The notes under the pieces were generated by a model, which saw nothing but the letters and a program-made list of their open reading frames with translations, did no database searches and was not told the origin of the DNA. Position numbers and translations under genes: made by a program. Of a stretch of DNA of 61,660 nucleotides, positions 41,842 to 50,815 are shown piece by piece (positions within the stretch are counted from its first letter, which is position 1; each line of letters starts with the position of its first letter). This stretch comes from Richelia intracellularis (GTDB lineage Bacteria; Cyanobacteriota; Cyanobacteriia; Cyanobacteriales; Nostocaceae), in assembly GCA_000613065.1 (NCBI GenBank), contig CBZS010000673.1, forward strand, positions 1 to 61,660. Direction: 5' to 3'.

Positions 41842-42826
41842 GGTTGACCTCTAAATTTATTGTTATTTTTTACTAAAGTTTTAGATTGCAATATTTCTAT
41901 CAATTAGTCAGGACTATTAAGTTATTAAGCACAAAAATGTTGGGTATTTAGTTCTATAGCGATTATCAGCCTGAATAAGTATATCCTCGTTCAATGCAAT
42001 CGCGATTAATCTACAACTCAAAGGTTACAAATGTATTGTGTCCAAAACAGTTATAGCTTATTCCCAGAATTAGTTGTGAACGCGAGATATACCCTATTAA
42101 TTGGCATTTTTATTGCTGTCACCTCTCAATGATGATGTTCACCATAGTCAAGAGTGTCAACTTATTCATATTGCTGTCATCAATCAACTGTAGTATAGGG
42201 TAAAAGTTTTTGGGCAACATATTGTGATTCGCTTCCACTGAGCCAGAAATACAGGCTTAACGCTCTTCATTCTGTATATGTATTAACCAAAATATAATCT
42301 TTCGAGAAGAATATGTTGTTTTTTACTAAAAAAATACAGTGGAAATCAGTTGAATTTAAAACAAAAAATTTGTCTTAGATTTATCTTAAATTTATCTCCC
42401 CTTAAATTTATTACTTAATTCTAGCTTAACTTGAAGAGGATTTTAGCTTGTTTTTTTGAATTTTAATTTAAAATTATAGAAAAAAGAATACAATAGCATC
42501 ACAATGAGAAATACTTATTATTTTCTTTTGACAATTGTTTTACATTAAATATCAATCATTTATCAAACTTTATACTAATTTTTCATATTTGATTTATTTT
42601 TTAATTAGCTAATAGAGGAAAGGTATGAGCTCTGTTTGTTTGCTCAAAACTTGGAAACACAGTTTTGAGCAAACAAACTACTGATGGAAATGGGTCATAT
42701 AATCATTCCCCTATCTTTAAGTCAGTGTTAACGATAATTTATTGGCTTGTAGTAACTAGGAATGTAACTTGTGTGGCAATCTGGATATTGGATATCAGAT
42801 CATAAACCATACCAAAGATTACATTC
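41842..42826. other. 985-bp intergenic region with one strong hairpin
   Basis: No reading frame above background on either strand. Apart from the palindrome at 42634-42678 (listed separately) the DNA is very AT-rich, especially 42300-42620. Confidence 0.45.
42634..42678. repeat. 18-bp perfect inverted repeat
   Basis: GTTTGTTTGCTCAAAACT pairs perfectly with AGTTTTGAGCAAACAAAC around a 9-base loop (TGGAAACAC). There is no T-run on either side and no adjacent stop codon, so it does not look like an ordinary terminator. It lies about 150 bp upstream of a small membrane protein gene. Confidence 0.8.
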
Positions 42827-43084
42827 ATGGAACGCTCAAAAATCGTGGTAATTCTTACAGGTGCAATTTCTATCCTATTAGCGATCGCTTATTTAGTTTT
42901 GGTACAATTACTTGATATGCGAGGGGAAATGAAGCCAGCTCCAATCAGTGATTTTGAACAATCATCAGTAACAATTGTTTCTTTGTATAATTACGAATTA
43001 TACTACCCTTGTAATACCGCATCTAATAATACCCCTGCATCAAAACGAATGGGATCGGTACAAGGTAATCCTGTTTCTGCTTGA
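42827..43084 (+). CDS. Small membrane protein, overlapping the dgcN-like gene
   Basis: One N-terminal membrane helix (ILTGAISILLAIAYLVLVQLL, residues 9-29) is followed by DMRGEMKPAPISDF. The first 40 residues look like a genuine small cyanobacterial membrane protein. The rest of the 85-residue frame (from about 43003) runs antisense through the end of the dgcN-like gene and is probably read-through into non-native sequence, so the natural stop may have been lost. Confidence 0.6.
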   Translation: MERSKIVVILTGAISILLAIAYLVLVQLLDMRGEMKPAPISDFEQSSVTIVSLYNYELYYPCNTASNNTPASKRMGSVQGNPVSA

Positions 43085-44049
43085 GTCTGATGTATTGCCT
43101 CTTTAGCAGCATTATCATTAAGGTGTGCCGTATTTAGAGCAATACCAACCACAGCTACATCAGTAAAAGCACCAGCAGCCTTGGCTACAGTTTCGTACAA
43201 ATGTATGACTTCTGGCAAAGGAGGAATAGGCACGTGGACATGATTGCGGATATGCTTTTGTCCAGCACGATGTACTAATATTAACTGAGTTGGCTCAGAA
43301 CCACGGATTAAGGGTAAAGTTGCGGTGGAACCAGGGTGTAACAAAGAGCCTTGTCCTTCAACGTGGAGAATGTCATAGTTCTTACCAAAACGCATAACCA
43401 TCTGTTCCACTGCACCAGCGGCAAAGTCTATCCGTACTGCATCTAAAGCTACTCCATCCCCGGCTAACATTAATCCCGTTTGTCCTGTGGGGAGAAACTT
43501 GGAACTCAGCCCCCGCAATTTTGATGCCCAATGTAATTCTAAACTAGTGGACATTTTGCCTACAGCCATATCCGTTGCTACAGTTAGAACGCGGCGACAG
43601 GGTAAGTTACACGCTATGCCGCTACCAATCACAAGATTGGTTGGTTCCTTACGTACATCCCAAATTAATTGCCCAGGTTGGAGGAGTTCCTTTAATTCGG
43701 GAATATTTGCCAGGGGAGTATGTAAACCATTAACAATGGACATCCCTGCTTGCAAAGCATCTTTGAGTTCATGCCAACAATCATCGGGTATATTGCCACC
43801 TCCGGGAGCAATACCTATTACTAACACTTGGGGCTGATATTGCAAAGATGCGGCAACCGAGTCAACAATGGGCACATCCCTTTGAATTCCAGTTAGTTCC
43901 AATAGAGACTTACCTGCCGATGTGCGATCGATTGCAGCGACAATGGAAGCTTCACTGTAGCGTAAAATTGATAACCCAGTTTTGCCAGATACTCCAGTAA
44001 TTCCCCCATGGAGAAGGATGACAATAGGTTGATTAAGTGACAGACGCAC
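43003..44049 (-). CDS. DUF1611 protein, DgcN-like (predicted D-amino-acid N-acetyltransferase)
   Basis: The family has a Rossmann-like N-domain (ILLHGGITGVSGKTGLSIL, VLVIGIAPGGGNIPDDCW) and a P-loop-type C-domain (LTVATDMAVGKMSTSLEL, then FLPTGQTGLMLAGDGVALDA and ILHVEGQGSLLHPG). DgcN is described as a D-glutamate N-acetyltransferase acting before the DgcA racemase. Here the gene overlaps the enolase-superfamily gene by 17 bp and lies downstream of it, the same pairing. The biochemical role is inferred from the pairing and family, not from residues. Length is 348. Confidence 0.78.
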   Translation of the reverse strand: MRLSLNQPIVILLHGGITGVSGKTGLSILRYSEASIVAAIDRTSAGKSLLELTGIQRDVPIVDSVAASLQYQPQVLVIGIAPGGGNIPDDCWHELKDALQAGMSIVNGLHTPLANIPELKELLQPGQLIWDVRKEPTNLVIGSGIACNLPCRRVLTVATDMAVGKMSTSLELHWASKLRGLSSKFLPTGQTGLMLAGDGVALDAVRIDFAAGAVEQMVMRFGKNYDILHVEGQGSLLHPGSTATLPLIRGSEPTQLILVHRAGQKHIRNHVHVPIPPLPEVIHLYETVAKAAGAFTDVAVVGIALNTAHLNDNAAKEAIHQTQAETGLPCTDPIRFDAGVLLDAVLQG

Positions 44050-45091
44050 GTTGTTCTACCCCCAGTCCTGGTAAATGAGTTGGTAAGAGTATTCCCTGCT
44101 CTAAAGTTGCCCCGGTAAAGGGATCATCAATCAAATTTAAATGGCTATCTAAATCTAAGTAATCTGCTAATGGTGATAGCTGCAATGCGGCTGTATTTGC
44201 CAGGGTACTATCAGAATAGCAGCCAAACATCACTTGCAATCCATGAGCCCTAGCTGTATGTACTATACGGATGGCTTCTGTTAACCCTCCAGATTTCATC
44301 AGCTTGATGTTAACACCATCTATATAATTTACAAGTGGGGAAATATCTTGGCTACGAAAGCAGCTTTCATCCACAAATATAGGTAGGGGTGAGGATTTTT
44401 TTACTTGGTTTAAGTTTTGTTCCTCTCCCCTCGATAAGGGTTGTTCTACATATTTAACTCCCAAGTCTGCCAACCAGCGACACATAAATATTGCATCTTC
44501 CACATTCCATCCCCCATTGGCATCAACATATAACTCTAGTGTGGGTGCTTCTTCTCGCACAGCTTGCACCATTATTCGATCTGCTGTGATGCCATCCGGA
44601 CTACCTAGCTTAACTTTGAGTATTTTGATATCAGCGAATTGTAGCCAGTTACGTACCCTTTCCCTAGCTGTTTCTGGGGAACTAATACCAATGGTGACAG
44701 AAATAGGTGCGATCGCATTTCTATTTAATCCCCACATTTGCCATAGGGGTAAACCAACTTTCTTTCCTAACCAATCATACAGTGCCATATCCACTGCCGC
44801 GATCGCAGATGAAGGCAGTTTTGCTCTCAATAAAGCTTGCTCAATTTGTTCGTGTTGTAAAGGATGAAATGATTGCAACGTCGGTATGATCTGCTGCAAA
44901 CTATTTTGAATCATCGCTGTAGATTGACGATGGTTGCCTACACCAAAGGGTGATGCTTCTCCCCAACCCTCAATACCATCTGCTTCAATTTTTACCCATA
45001 TATTTTCTGTATGGGTCGTTATACCACGACTAATTGTTAGAGGGAACCGTTTATTAACGGTAAATGTTTCCATATCAATATGCATGGTCAT
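44033..45091 (-). CDS. Enolase-superfamily epimerase (dipeptide epimerase/DgcA-like)
   Basis: The muconate-lactonizing subgroup barrel is complete: catalytic Lys pair in ILKVKLG (KxK), metal ligands Asp in YVDANGGW, Glu in VEQPL and Asp in FVDESCF, and the second Lys in NIKLMKSGG. The lid is SRGITTHTENIWVKIE. These enzymes epimerise L-Ala-D/L-Glu from peptidoglycan or N-acylated amino acids. The start is placed at 45091 (MTMHIDMETFTVN); an ATG 48 bp upstream adds Phe/Pro-rich residues that homologues lack. It is translationally coupled by overlap with the dgcN-like gene, which favours a shared D-amino-acid pathway. Confidence 0.88.
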   Translation of the reverse strand: MTMHIDMETFTVNKRFPLTISRGITTHTENIWVKIEADGIEGWGEASPFGVGNHRQSTAMIQNSLQQIIPTLQSFHPLQHEQIEQALLRAKLPSSAIAAVDMALYDWLGKKVGLPLWQMWGLNRNAIAPISVTIGISSPETARERVRNWLQFADIKILKVKLGSPDGITADRIMVQAVREEAPTLELYVDANGGWNVEDAIFMCRWLADLGVKYVEQPLSRGEEQNLNQVKKSSPLPIFVDESCFRSQDISPLVNYIDGVNIKLMKSGGLTEAIRIVHTARAHGLQVMFGCYSDSTLANTAALQLSPLADYLDLDSHLNLIDDPFTGATLEQGILLPTHLPGLGVEQRASVT

Positions 45092-45278
45092 GGGGATATG
45101 GGAAGGGTGAAGGGGGAAAGGGAAAATCCCAAAGAACACTATCCATCAAAATCAATTTGACATAGTGGTAGAGCAGAAATCAGTTTAAATGGTGGATTCT
45201 GGCTAAATTTTACTTCTGTTATACTTTTTTACAAGTATTATTGTGCTGTAATTATTTTTTTCAATTATTGATTCATTT

Positions 45279-45818
45279 ATGAAAAATTTAGAAAAATGGC
45301 AAACTGTAAATTCTCAAATAGTTATAGATCATCCTTGGTGTCAAGTTAGACGAGACGAAGTTAAATTACCTAATGGGAATACCATAGATGATTATTTTGT
45401 GTATATTAAACCTGATGTGGCTATGGTTTTACCTATTACCAAAAATGGAGAAATAATTTGTGTCAGGCAATACAGACATGCATTTGGTGATTTTTTTATT
45501 GAGTTACCAGCAGGACATTTCGATCCAACTCAAGAAGCAGCAGAAAACGCAGCAATGAGAGAGCTAAAAGAAGAGACTGGGTATATTGCTGATAATATCC
45601 AAAAAATTGCTGTACTCCATGATAAACCAGGGAAAGATACCAACCAAATTCATTTATTTTTAGCAGAAAATGTAATAAAAGTAGAGGAACAAAATCTAGA
45701 TTCAACAGAAGATATTGAAGTTTTGTTGATTCCAAAAATAGATGTTTTTAACAAGATTATTCAAGGGAACATTTCTGTTGCAGAGACGGTGGCTGCGCTA
45801 TTTATGGGATTAAAATAA
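45279..45818 (+). CDS. Nudix hydrolase (ADP-ribose pyrophosphatase-like)
   Basis: The complete Nudix box is present: GHFDPTQEAAENAAMRELKE followed by ETGY (GX5EX7REUXEEXGU), around residues 76-99. The preceding block VAMVLPITKNGEIICVRQYR with FIELPAGH is typical of the ADP-ribose/NDP-sugar pyrophosphatase branch. 179 residues is normal. The enzyme hydrolyses a nucleoside diphosphate linked to another group; exact substrate unknown. It is divergent from the epimerase gene. Confidence 0.88.
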   Translation: MKNLEKWQTVNSQIVIDHPWCQVRRDEVKLPNGNTIDDYFVYIKPDVAMVLPITKNGEIICVRQYRHAFGDFFIELPAGHFDPTQEAAENAAMRELKEETGYIADNIQKIAVLHDKPGKDTNQIHLFLAENVIKVEEQNLDSTEDIEVLLIPKIDVFNKIIQGNISVAETVAALFMGLK

Positions 45819-46687
45819 TAAAATATTGTTTTTGAAATATCCTCCTATAATTCAAAATATATGAATGAATACAGTAATTTAGATTTTGAGTACATGATTA
45901 AATTTCATTCAAATTAAATTTATCCTTTTTCTCTACTGGTTTCCAAAATTAAATATTAAAAGGTGGATATCTTTACTTACCGATAATATAAAATTTTTAT
46001 ATAACTGTTGACTGTGCATACTACAAGCAAATCTTGACCTATCTGTCGAAATATTCAAGATATTTATGATTATCTATTATGGCTTGTAGTCAGTAATATC
46101 TATTCCTAATTTTGGTACAAAAATTTTGATGCTTCCAATGTGGTGCTCTAGTCACAAATAACTCCCCATCAATAATCTGATAACGATTGCCGTTATCAGA
46201 TTATAATTCCAAATCGCTAGGAGTCCAACCTACTCGCTCAGTAATGGGATACATAACAAGTACTCCCAGAGTAAATAACTTTATTTTACAGCTTTAATTT
46301 TTTTTGAGCAATGATTCTTTGTAGACAAGGTCTTGGTGGCTTTTCCTAGAGATTGAACAAGCCCCAATTCTTTGTTGGATTCATACGTGGAACTAATCCA
46401 AAATTGCTTGACGCGATCGCTTGCGGAACCTAAGTACCCATATTTAACGTCTGCACCCACAGTTTTTATATTTCTCTCGTCAAATTAAAATTTCCTTAAC
46501 TCTCAACATCCGATTAAGCGGGGTTGAAACTAGCCCAGACTCAGCCAGGATAAAACTTCCGGCTTTATTCTGTAAGTTGCCCAATATCGGTGGACACTGA
46601 TACATTTACCCTTGTCCTTACCCAAATCTAGCAGCTGACCGGATCTTTCCCTTACCCTTTTAGATCGGAAACCAGAGAAAATAGTTT
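45819..46687. other. 870-bp gap containing an Uma2 relic
   Basis: Apart from the Uma2 remnant at 46087-46254 it holds AT-rich DNA, one HIP1 octamer (about 46412) and no other recognisable gene. Confidence 0.4.
46087..46254 (-). pseudogene. Uma2-family endonuclease remnant
   Basis: Reading from an ATG at 46254: MYPITERVGWTPSDLEL, a TAA stop, then SDNGNRYQIIDGELFVTRAP followed by HWKHQ. This is the N-terminus of Uma2 (DUF820) proteins, PD-(D/E)XK nucleases that are frequent in cyanobacterial accessory DNA. The rest of the gene is gone. A 12-bp hairpin at 46176-46204 lies entirely within this coding relic. Confidence 0.7.
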
Positions 46688-48439
46688 TTGTATGATAACG
46701 GTTATTCAGCAAAGCCCAACCAGATTGTTATGGTTCTTGACCTTGCAGCTAACAAAACAATACCACCATGGTATTGGCGCTCGCATCCCTTGGAAAAATA
46801 TACTGGTACAGATGTTTTTAGCACACTATTTTTGCCCATTTCCGATTTAGGAATTGCAACTTTATTGGAGAGTCCTTACCCTACACCTCCAAATTACCCC
46901 CAACTTGCTCGCTATTCTATTTGTGCTGGTGTTCCTCGGATAATCAACGGGAAACCCCAAATATGGACTCCAGAGGTAGGAGAAATACTACCATTTTTGG
47001 AATTTTTACTAAAACGTCAACCCAGTACAATGTTACATCCAGGGAGTTCTTCACCCATGCCAGAACTTCCCTTTACTGGTGGTTGGTTAGGCTGGCTGGG
47101 ATATGACTTGGCTTGGGAAATTGAAAAATTACCCTATACCAAGTCTGATGATTTGCCTTTCCCCGTGGCTTTTTGGTATGAACCAGAGTCTTTTGCTGTT
47201 TTAGATCACCAAGAACAGATTTTGTGGCTAGCTGCTAGTAGTTCCGAACAACTGGATGAGTTAGAAGGTAAATGGGAGGGAAAGAAAGAAGTAGAAAAGG
47301 ACAGAAGGAGAGAAGGAGGGAATAATAACTCTGCTCCCCACTTCTTCACCTCCGAGGAAGATTATGAGTTGGCTGTCAACTGTGCCAAAAAATATATCCA
47401 AGCTGGAGATATCTTTCAGACAAATCTTTCTTTAAGATTCGCGTCAATGACTGATGCACCTGGTTGGGAAATTTACTCTGCTCTACATAGGATTAATCCC
47501 TCTCCTTTTGCTAGTTATTGGCATACACCTTGGGGAGAGGTAATTAGTTGTTCCCCCGAAAGGTTGGTACAACTAAATCAGGGACAAGCCCAAACCAGAC
47601 CAATTGCCGGGACACGAACGCGGGGCAAGAATCCCCAGGAGGATGCTCTTTTGGCACAGGAGTTACTCAGTAACACCAAAGAACTCGCCGAACATATCAT
47701 GTTAGTAGATTTAGAGCGCAATGATTTAGGTCGAGTTTCTGACTGGGGTAGTGTCACCGTTGATGAATTACTGACCATTGAACGTTACAGCCATGTGATG
47801 CATCTGGTCAGTAATGTCACAGGTAAATTAAAGTCATCTCTTAATGGAGTAGATTTAATTCGTGCCATGTTCCCCGGGGGGACTATTACTGGGTGTCCAA
47901 AGGTGCGTTGCATGGAAATTATTGAGGAATTGGAACCAACACGACGTAGCTTGTTTTATGGCTCCTGCGGATATTTAGATTGGCAAGGCAATCTAGATTT
48001 GAATATCTTAATTAGAACTTTATTATTAGTTCCTCCAGTAGTTACTGCAACTAGCGATACAAAAACAGATGAAGATATCTCTAAACTAGCAAAATCTACC
48101 ACGAAAACTTCATCTCCCCCCATCCCATCTGCTGACCAACCCTGCTATCATGCGGAAGACCCTTATGAGGGGATCGATACCCAGATAAACTCAGGAGGAG
48201 ATTTGTTAGATTTCTCTACCTCCCCAACCCATTCTCATCAGCATTTACCATCGTTTCTATGGGGACAGCTATCTAAGGAATCACCAAAACCCAATATCAT
48301 TTGGGGACAAGTGGGAGCCGGAATCGTAGCAGACAGCGTTCCTGAGAAAGAATGGAATGAGTCTCTGCACAAAGCAAAAGCACAATTACAAGCACTAGCA
48401 ATGGTGTTGGCTCAAGACAATTCCACCCATCATCCCTAA
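46688..48439 (+). CDS. pabB: Aminodeoxychorismate synthase component I (PabB), with an internal insertion
   Basis: The enzyme aminates chorismate to 4-amino-4-deoxychorismate for folate synthesis. The N-domain has FTGGWLGWLGYDLAWEIE. The catalytic C-domain has AGDIFQTNLSLRF, CSPERLVQL, RPIAGTRTRG (the PIAGT motif of the PabB type), HIMLVDLERNDLGRVS, YSHVMHLVSNV, MFPGGTITGCPKVRCMEIIE and GQVGAGIVADSVPEKEW. Between NLDLNILIRTLLL and IIWGQVGAG about 90 extra low-complexity residues (about 448-537) are inserted. Two starts are possible: 46688 and an ATG at 46730 (MVLDLAANKT); neither has a clear ribosome-binding site. Confidence 0.9.
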   Translation: MYDNGYSAKPNQIVMVLDLAANKTIPPWYWRSHPLEKYTGTDVFSTLFLPISDLGIATLLESPYPTPPNYPQLARYSICAGVPRIINGKPQIWTPEVGEILPFLEFLLKRQPSTMLHPGSSSPMPELPFTGGWLGWLGYDLAWEIEKLPYTKSDDLPFPVAFWYEPESFAVLDHQEQILWLAASSSEQLDELEGKWEGKKEVEKDRRREGGNNNSAPHFFTSEEDYELAVNCAKKYIQAGDIFQTNLSLRFASMTDAPGWEIYSALHRINPSPFASYWHTPWGEVISCSPERLVQLNQGQAQTRPIAGTRTRGKNPQEDALLAQELLSNTKELAEHIMLVDLERNDLGRVSDWGSVTVDELLTIERYSHVMHLVSNVTGKLKSSLNGVDLIRAMFPGGTITGCPKVRCMEIIEELEPTRRSLFYGSCGYLDWQGNLDLNILIRTLLLVPPVVTATSDTKTDEDISKLAKSTTKTSSPPIPSADQPCYHAEDPYEGIDTQINSGGDLLDFSTSPTHSHQHLPSFLWGQLSKESPKPNIIWGQVGAGIVADSVPEKEWNESLHKAKAQLQALAMVLAQDNSTHHP

Positions 48440-48801
48440 AGTGCAAAATTTCATCATGTATCGTCTACTGCTCTACTAAAAAAATCCTGCGATACTTGCC
48501 TTGACAAAATTATTCACAGATAACTTTTTGAAATTATTCATGACAAATACATCAAGTTCCTTAATTCCTAATTACCACCACAAGCGATGATAATTTGATT
48601 GTTTTTAGCACCTAAAAGGTGCAAAACAACCCGCTACACATGAAAGAAACACGATCTTTCTACTCTTAACAAGGAAAGTTTGTAGTCAAGGTTTTCTACC
48701 ATAAAACTCTCTCCTTCCTCTACTGCGTGTTTCTGCAACATGAGAACCAGGAACACTTACCATCCATGAAAAAATCTTAAGTCCTCATACTCAAGTATGA
48801 A
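48440..48801. other. Intergenic region upstream of pipX
   Basis: 360 bp without a gene. A small hairpin CACCT...AGGTG lies near 48610. No NtcA-type GTA-N8-TAC palindrome was found by eye. Confidence 0.4.
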
Positions 48802-49080
48802 ATGAAATCAGACAGCTTAGAAACTTACATAAATCACCCAACTTGGGGATTGCTCTATCGAGTTTGTACGGTTGAGCAAAACCAAGAACTTTTTACAACA
48901 CTTTATGCCCAACGTCTCTTCTTTTTAGTCACCACTGACCCAAAAGGGATGAAATTTAAGTCAATCGGACGTACGGAAGCCAGAATGGTGTTGGAAAATC
49001 GTTTGCGTTATTTACGTCGCACAGGACAAGCTCAGGAGTACGATCAGCTTCAGAGTGTTTTCAAACTTACCTTTCAATGA
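48802..49080 (+). CDS. pipX: PII-interacting protein X
   Basis: PipX links nitrogen and carbon signalling: it co-activates NtcA at high 2-oxoglutarate and is held by PII otherwise. The Tudor-like domain shows NHPTWGLLYRVCTVEQNQEL and TTLYAQRLFFLVTTD, and the C-terminal helices RTEARMVLENRLRYLRRTGQ. The 92-residue length fits. The stop codon overlaps the start of the following gene (ATGA at 49077-49080), the usual pipX-pipY coupling. Confidence 0.94.
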   Translation: MKSDSLETYINHPTWGLLYRVCTVEQNQELFTTLYAQRLFFLVTTDPKGMKFKSIGRTEARMVLENRLRYLRRTGQAQEYDQLQSVFKLTFQ

Positions 49081-49748
49081 TCGATTCCATTCATGAGCGT
49101 ATTCACGCCATACGCTCCAAATTACCAGACTCAGTCCGCTTAATTGCCGTCACGAAAACAGTTACTTCAGAAGTAATTCGTTCTGCTTATGATGCAGGAA
49201 TTCGGGATTTTGGCGAAAATCGCATCCAAGAAGTCATCAGCAAACAGAATGATTTACAAGACTTAACTGATATTAAATGGCATTTTATCGGTCACTTGCA
49301 AAGTAATAAAGCCAAAAAAGCACTGCAACACTTTTCCTGGATTCATTCTGTGGATAACTTGAAACTGGCACAGCGTTTGCATAACTTGGCAGCAGAATTA
49401 GGTGTTACTCCCCTAGTTTGTTTGCAAGTGAAAATTCTCCCCGATCCCAGCAAGTCAGGCTGGCATATCCCTGAACTCATGACAGATCTACCAGCCCTGA
49501 ATCAATGCAAAAATTTACAAGTTCAGGGTTTGATGACAATTACACCACGGGGTTTGAATGATCCTCAAACCCTAGATGTGTTTAATCGTACCCGAAAACT
49601 GGCGGTAGAAATCCAGTCCCAAAATTGGTCACATATGCAAATGGAGCAATTGTCCATGGGCATGTCTAGTGATTACCATTTAGCTATTCAAGCGGGTGCA
49701 ACCATGGTACGCTTAGGAACTATATTATTTGGAGAGCGAGCATCCTAA
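49077..49748 (+). CDS. pipY: PLP homeostasis protein, YggS/PipY family
   Basis: A fold-III PLP-binding protein of single-domain alanine-racemase type, without known enzyme activity, that controls free PLP. Key blocks: LIAVTKTVTSEVI with the PLP Lys, GIRDFGENRIQEV, WHFIGHLQSNKAK, and the C-terminal LSMGMSSDYHLAIQAGAT with IRLG-type VRLGTILFGER. The 223-residue length is normal for cyanobacteria. It overlaps pipX by 4 bp and is surely co-transcribed. In cyanobacteria PipX and PipY interact functionally. Confidence 0.94.
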   Translation: MIDSIHERIHAIRSKLPDSVRLIAVTKTVTSEVIRSAYDAGIRDFGENRIQEVISKQNDLQDLTDIKWHFIGHLQSNKAKKALQHFSWIHSVDNLKLAQRLHNLAAELGVTPLVCLQVKILPDPSKSGWHIPELMTDLPALNQCKNLQVQGLMTITPRGLNDPQTLDVFNRTRKLAVEIQSQNWSHMQMEQLSMGMSSDYHLAIQAGATMVRLGTILFGERAS

Positions 49749-50142
49749 GCACTGGTATAAATACTACTTTTCTGTACGGAGAATCAAAATATCATATTTA
49801 TTTGATTCCCTAATGGTTAATTTGAAGAGTCCTGTTTAGCGTTTAATACCTAGTAAGAAAGGATTATAGTATTCATAGAAAAATGTCGTGACTGAAATAA
49901 GGGGTGACACCAACTTTGCATCCAAGATTACTTAATATATAATAACCATTCAATTATTGCGTGAAGTCTAATACATAGACGTTTTGGGTGTCTGTTAATT
50001 TTCAGATCCCGTAATAGATGCTACAAATAGCGACGAAATCACTAGAATCTCTACCAGTAGTCGCTATGATATTTTTTAGCACATTAACTGCATCGATTAT
50101 TTCCAATTGATTTAGGGTGATTTGCACTAGGAGCGTAGACGT
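49749..50142. other. 394-bp gap between pipY and sepF
   Basis: AT-rich; no gene recognised. Length suggests that sepF has its own promoter here, although the gene order is conserved. Confidence 0.4.
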
Positions 50143-50736
50143 ATGAGTAATTTATTTTCCAAACTGAGAGATTTTGTTGGCTTAAATGAAGGTATAGAAT
50201 ACGAGTACTACGAGGATGAACAGGATGTAGATACCTACCAGAATTTATACCCGGAGCAAAATCCCCAACCAACAACCCCAGAGCCAGTGAGGGAGAATCG
50301 ACGTTGGCGGGAACCTATGCCTACAATGGATACAACAGATGTAGCAACAGGAACAAAGCAAGTGAGTAATGTTATTGGTATGCCAGGGGCTTTAAACGGT
50401 ATTTCAGAAGTTATAGTGCTAGAGCCAAGAACCTTTGAAGAAATGCCCCAAGCAATTCAAGCATTGCGAGAACGTAAATCTATAGTATTAAATTTAACTA
50501 TCATGGATCCCGACCAGGCACAGAGGGCTGTGGATTTTGTTGCTGGTGGGACTTATGCTCTGGATGGTCATCAAGAACGCATTGGTGAGAGTATTTTCTT
50601 GTTTACTCCTAGCTGCGTACAAGTAAGTACCCATGGTTCTGTACTTCATGAAGTACCCCAGCCACCAGTACATACCCCCCGTCCTAATGAAGGTAATCCC
50701 AGTTGGGGTGATCAAGTCAGCCGTATGGCACAATGA
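50143..50736 (+). CDS. sepF: Cell division protein SepF
   Basis: SepF (Cdv2 in cyanobacteria) bundles FtsZ and anchors it to the membrane. The N-terminal amphipathic helix is [14 protein letters not shown]. An acidic linker (residues 18-80) and the core SepF domain ([56 protein letters not shown]) follow. A Pro-rich tail ends the 197 residues. A Shine-Dalgarno-like TAGGAG lies 11 bases upstream. Conserved order with pipX-pipY and proC. Confidence 0.93.
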   Translation: MSNLFSKLRDFVGLNEGIEYEYYEDEQDVDTYQNLYPEQNPQPTTPEPVRENRRWREPMPTMDTTDVATGTKQVSNVIGMPGALNGISEVIVLEPRTFEEMPQAIQALRERKSIVLNLTIMDPDQAQRAVDFVAGGTYALDGHQERIGESIFLFTPSCVQVSTHGSVLHEVPQPPVHTPRPNEGNPSWGDQVSRMAQ

Positions 50737-50815
50737 GTCTAGTATTAGTCATTAGTAATTAGTCATCATAGTCAATCTAATGACTAGTCACTAATGACAA
50801 ATCAGTAAATGAGCA

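Noticed and set aside
46176-46204. Perfect 12-bp hairpin (AATCTGATAACG/CGTTATCAGATT)
   Set aside because: It lies wholly inside the coding relic of an Uma2 gene (SDNGNRYQI), so the symmetry follows from the codons.
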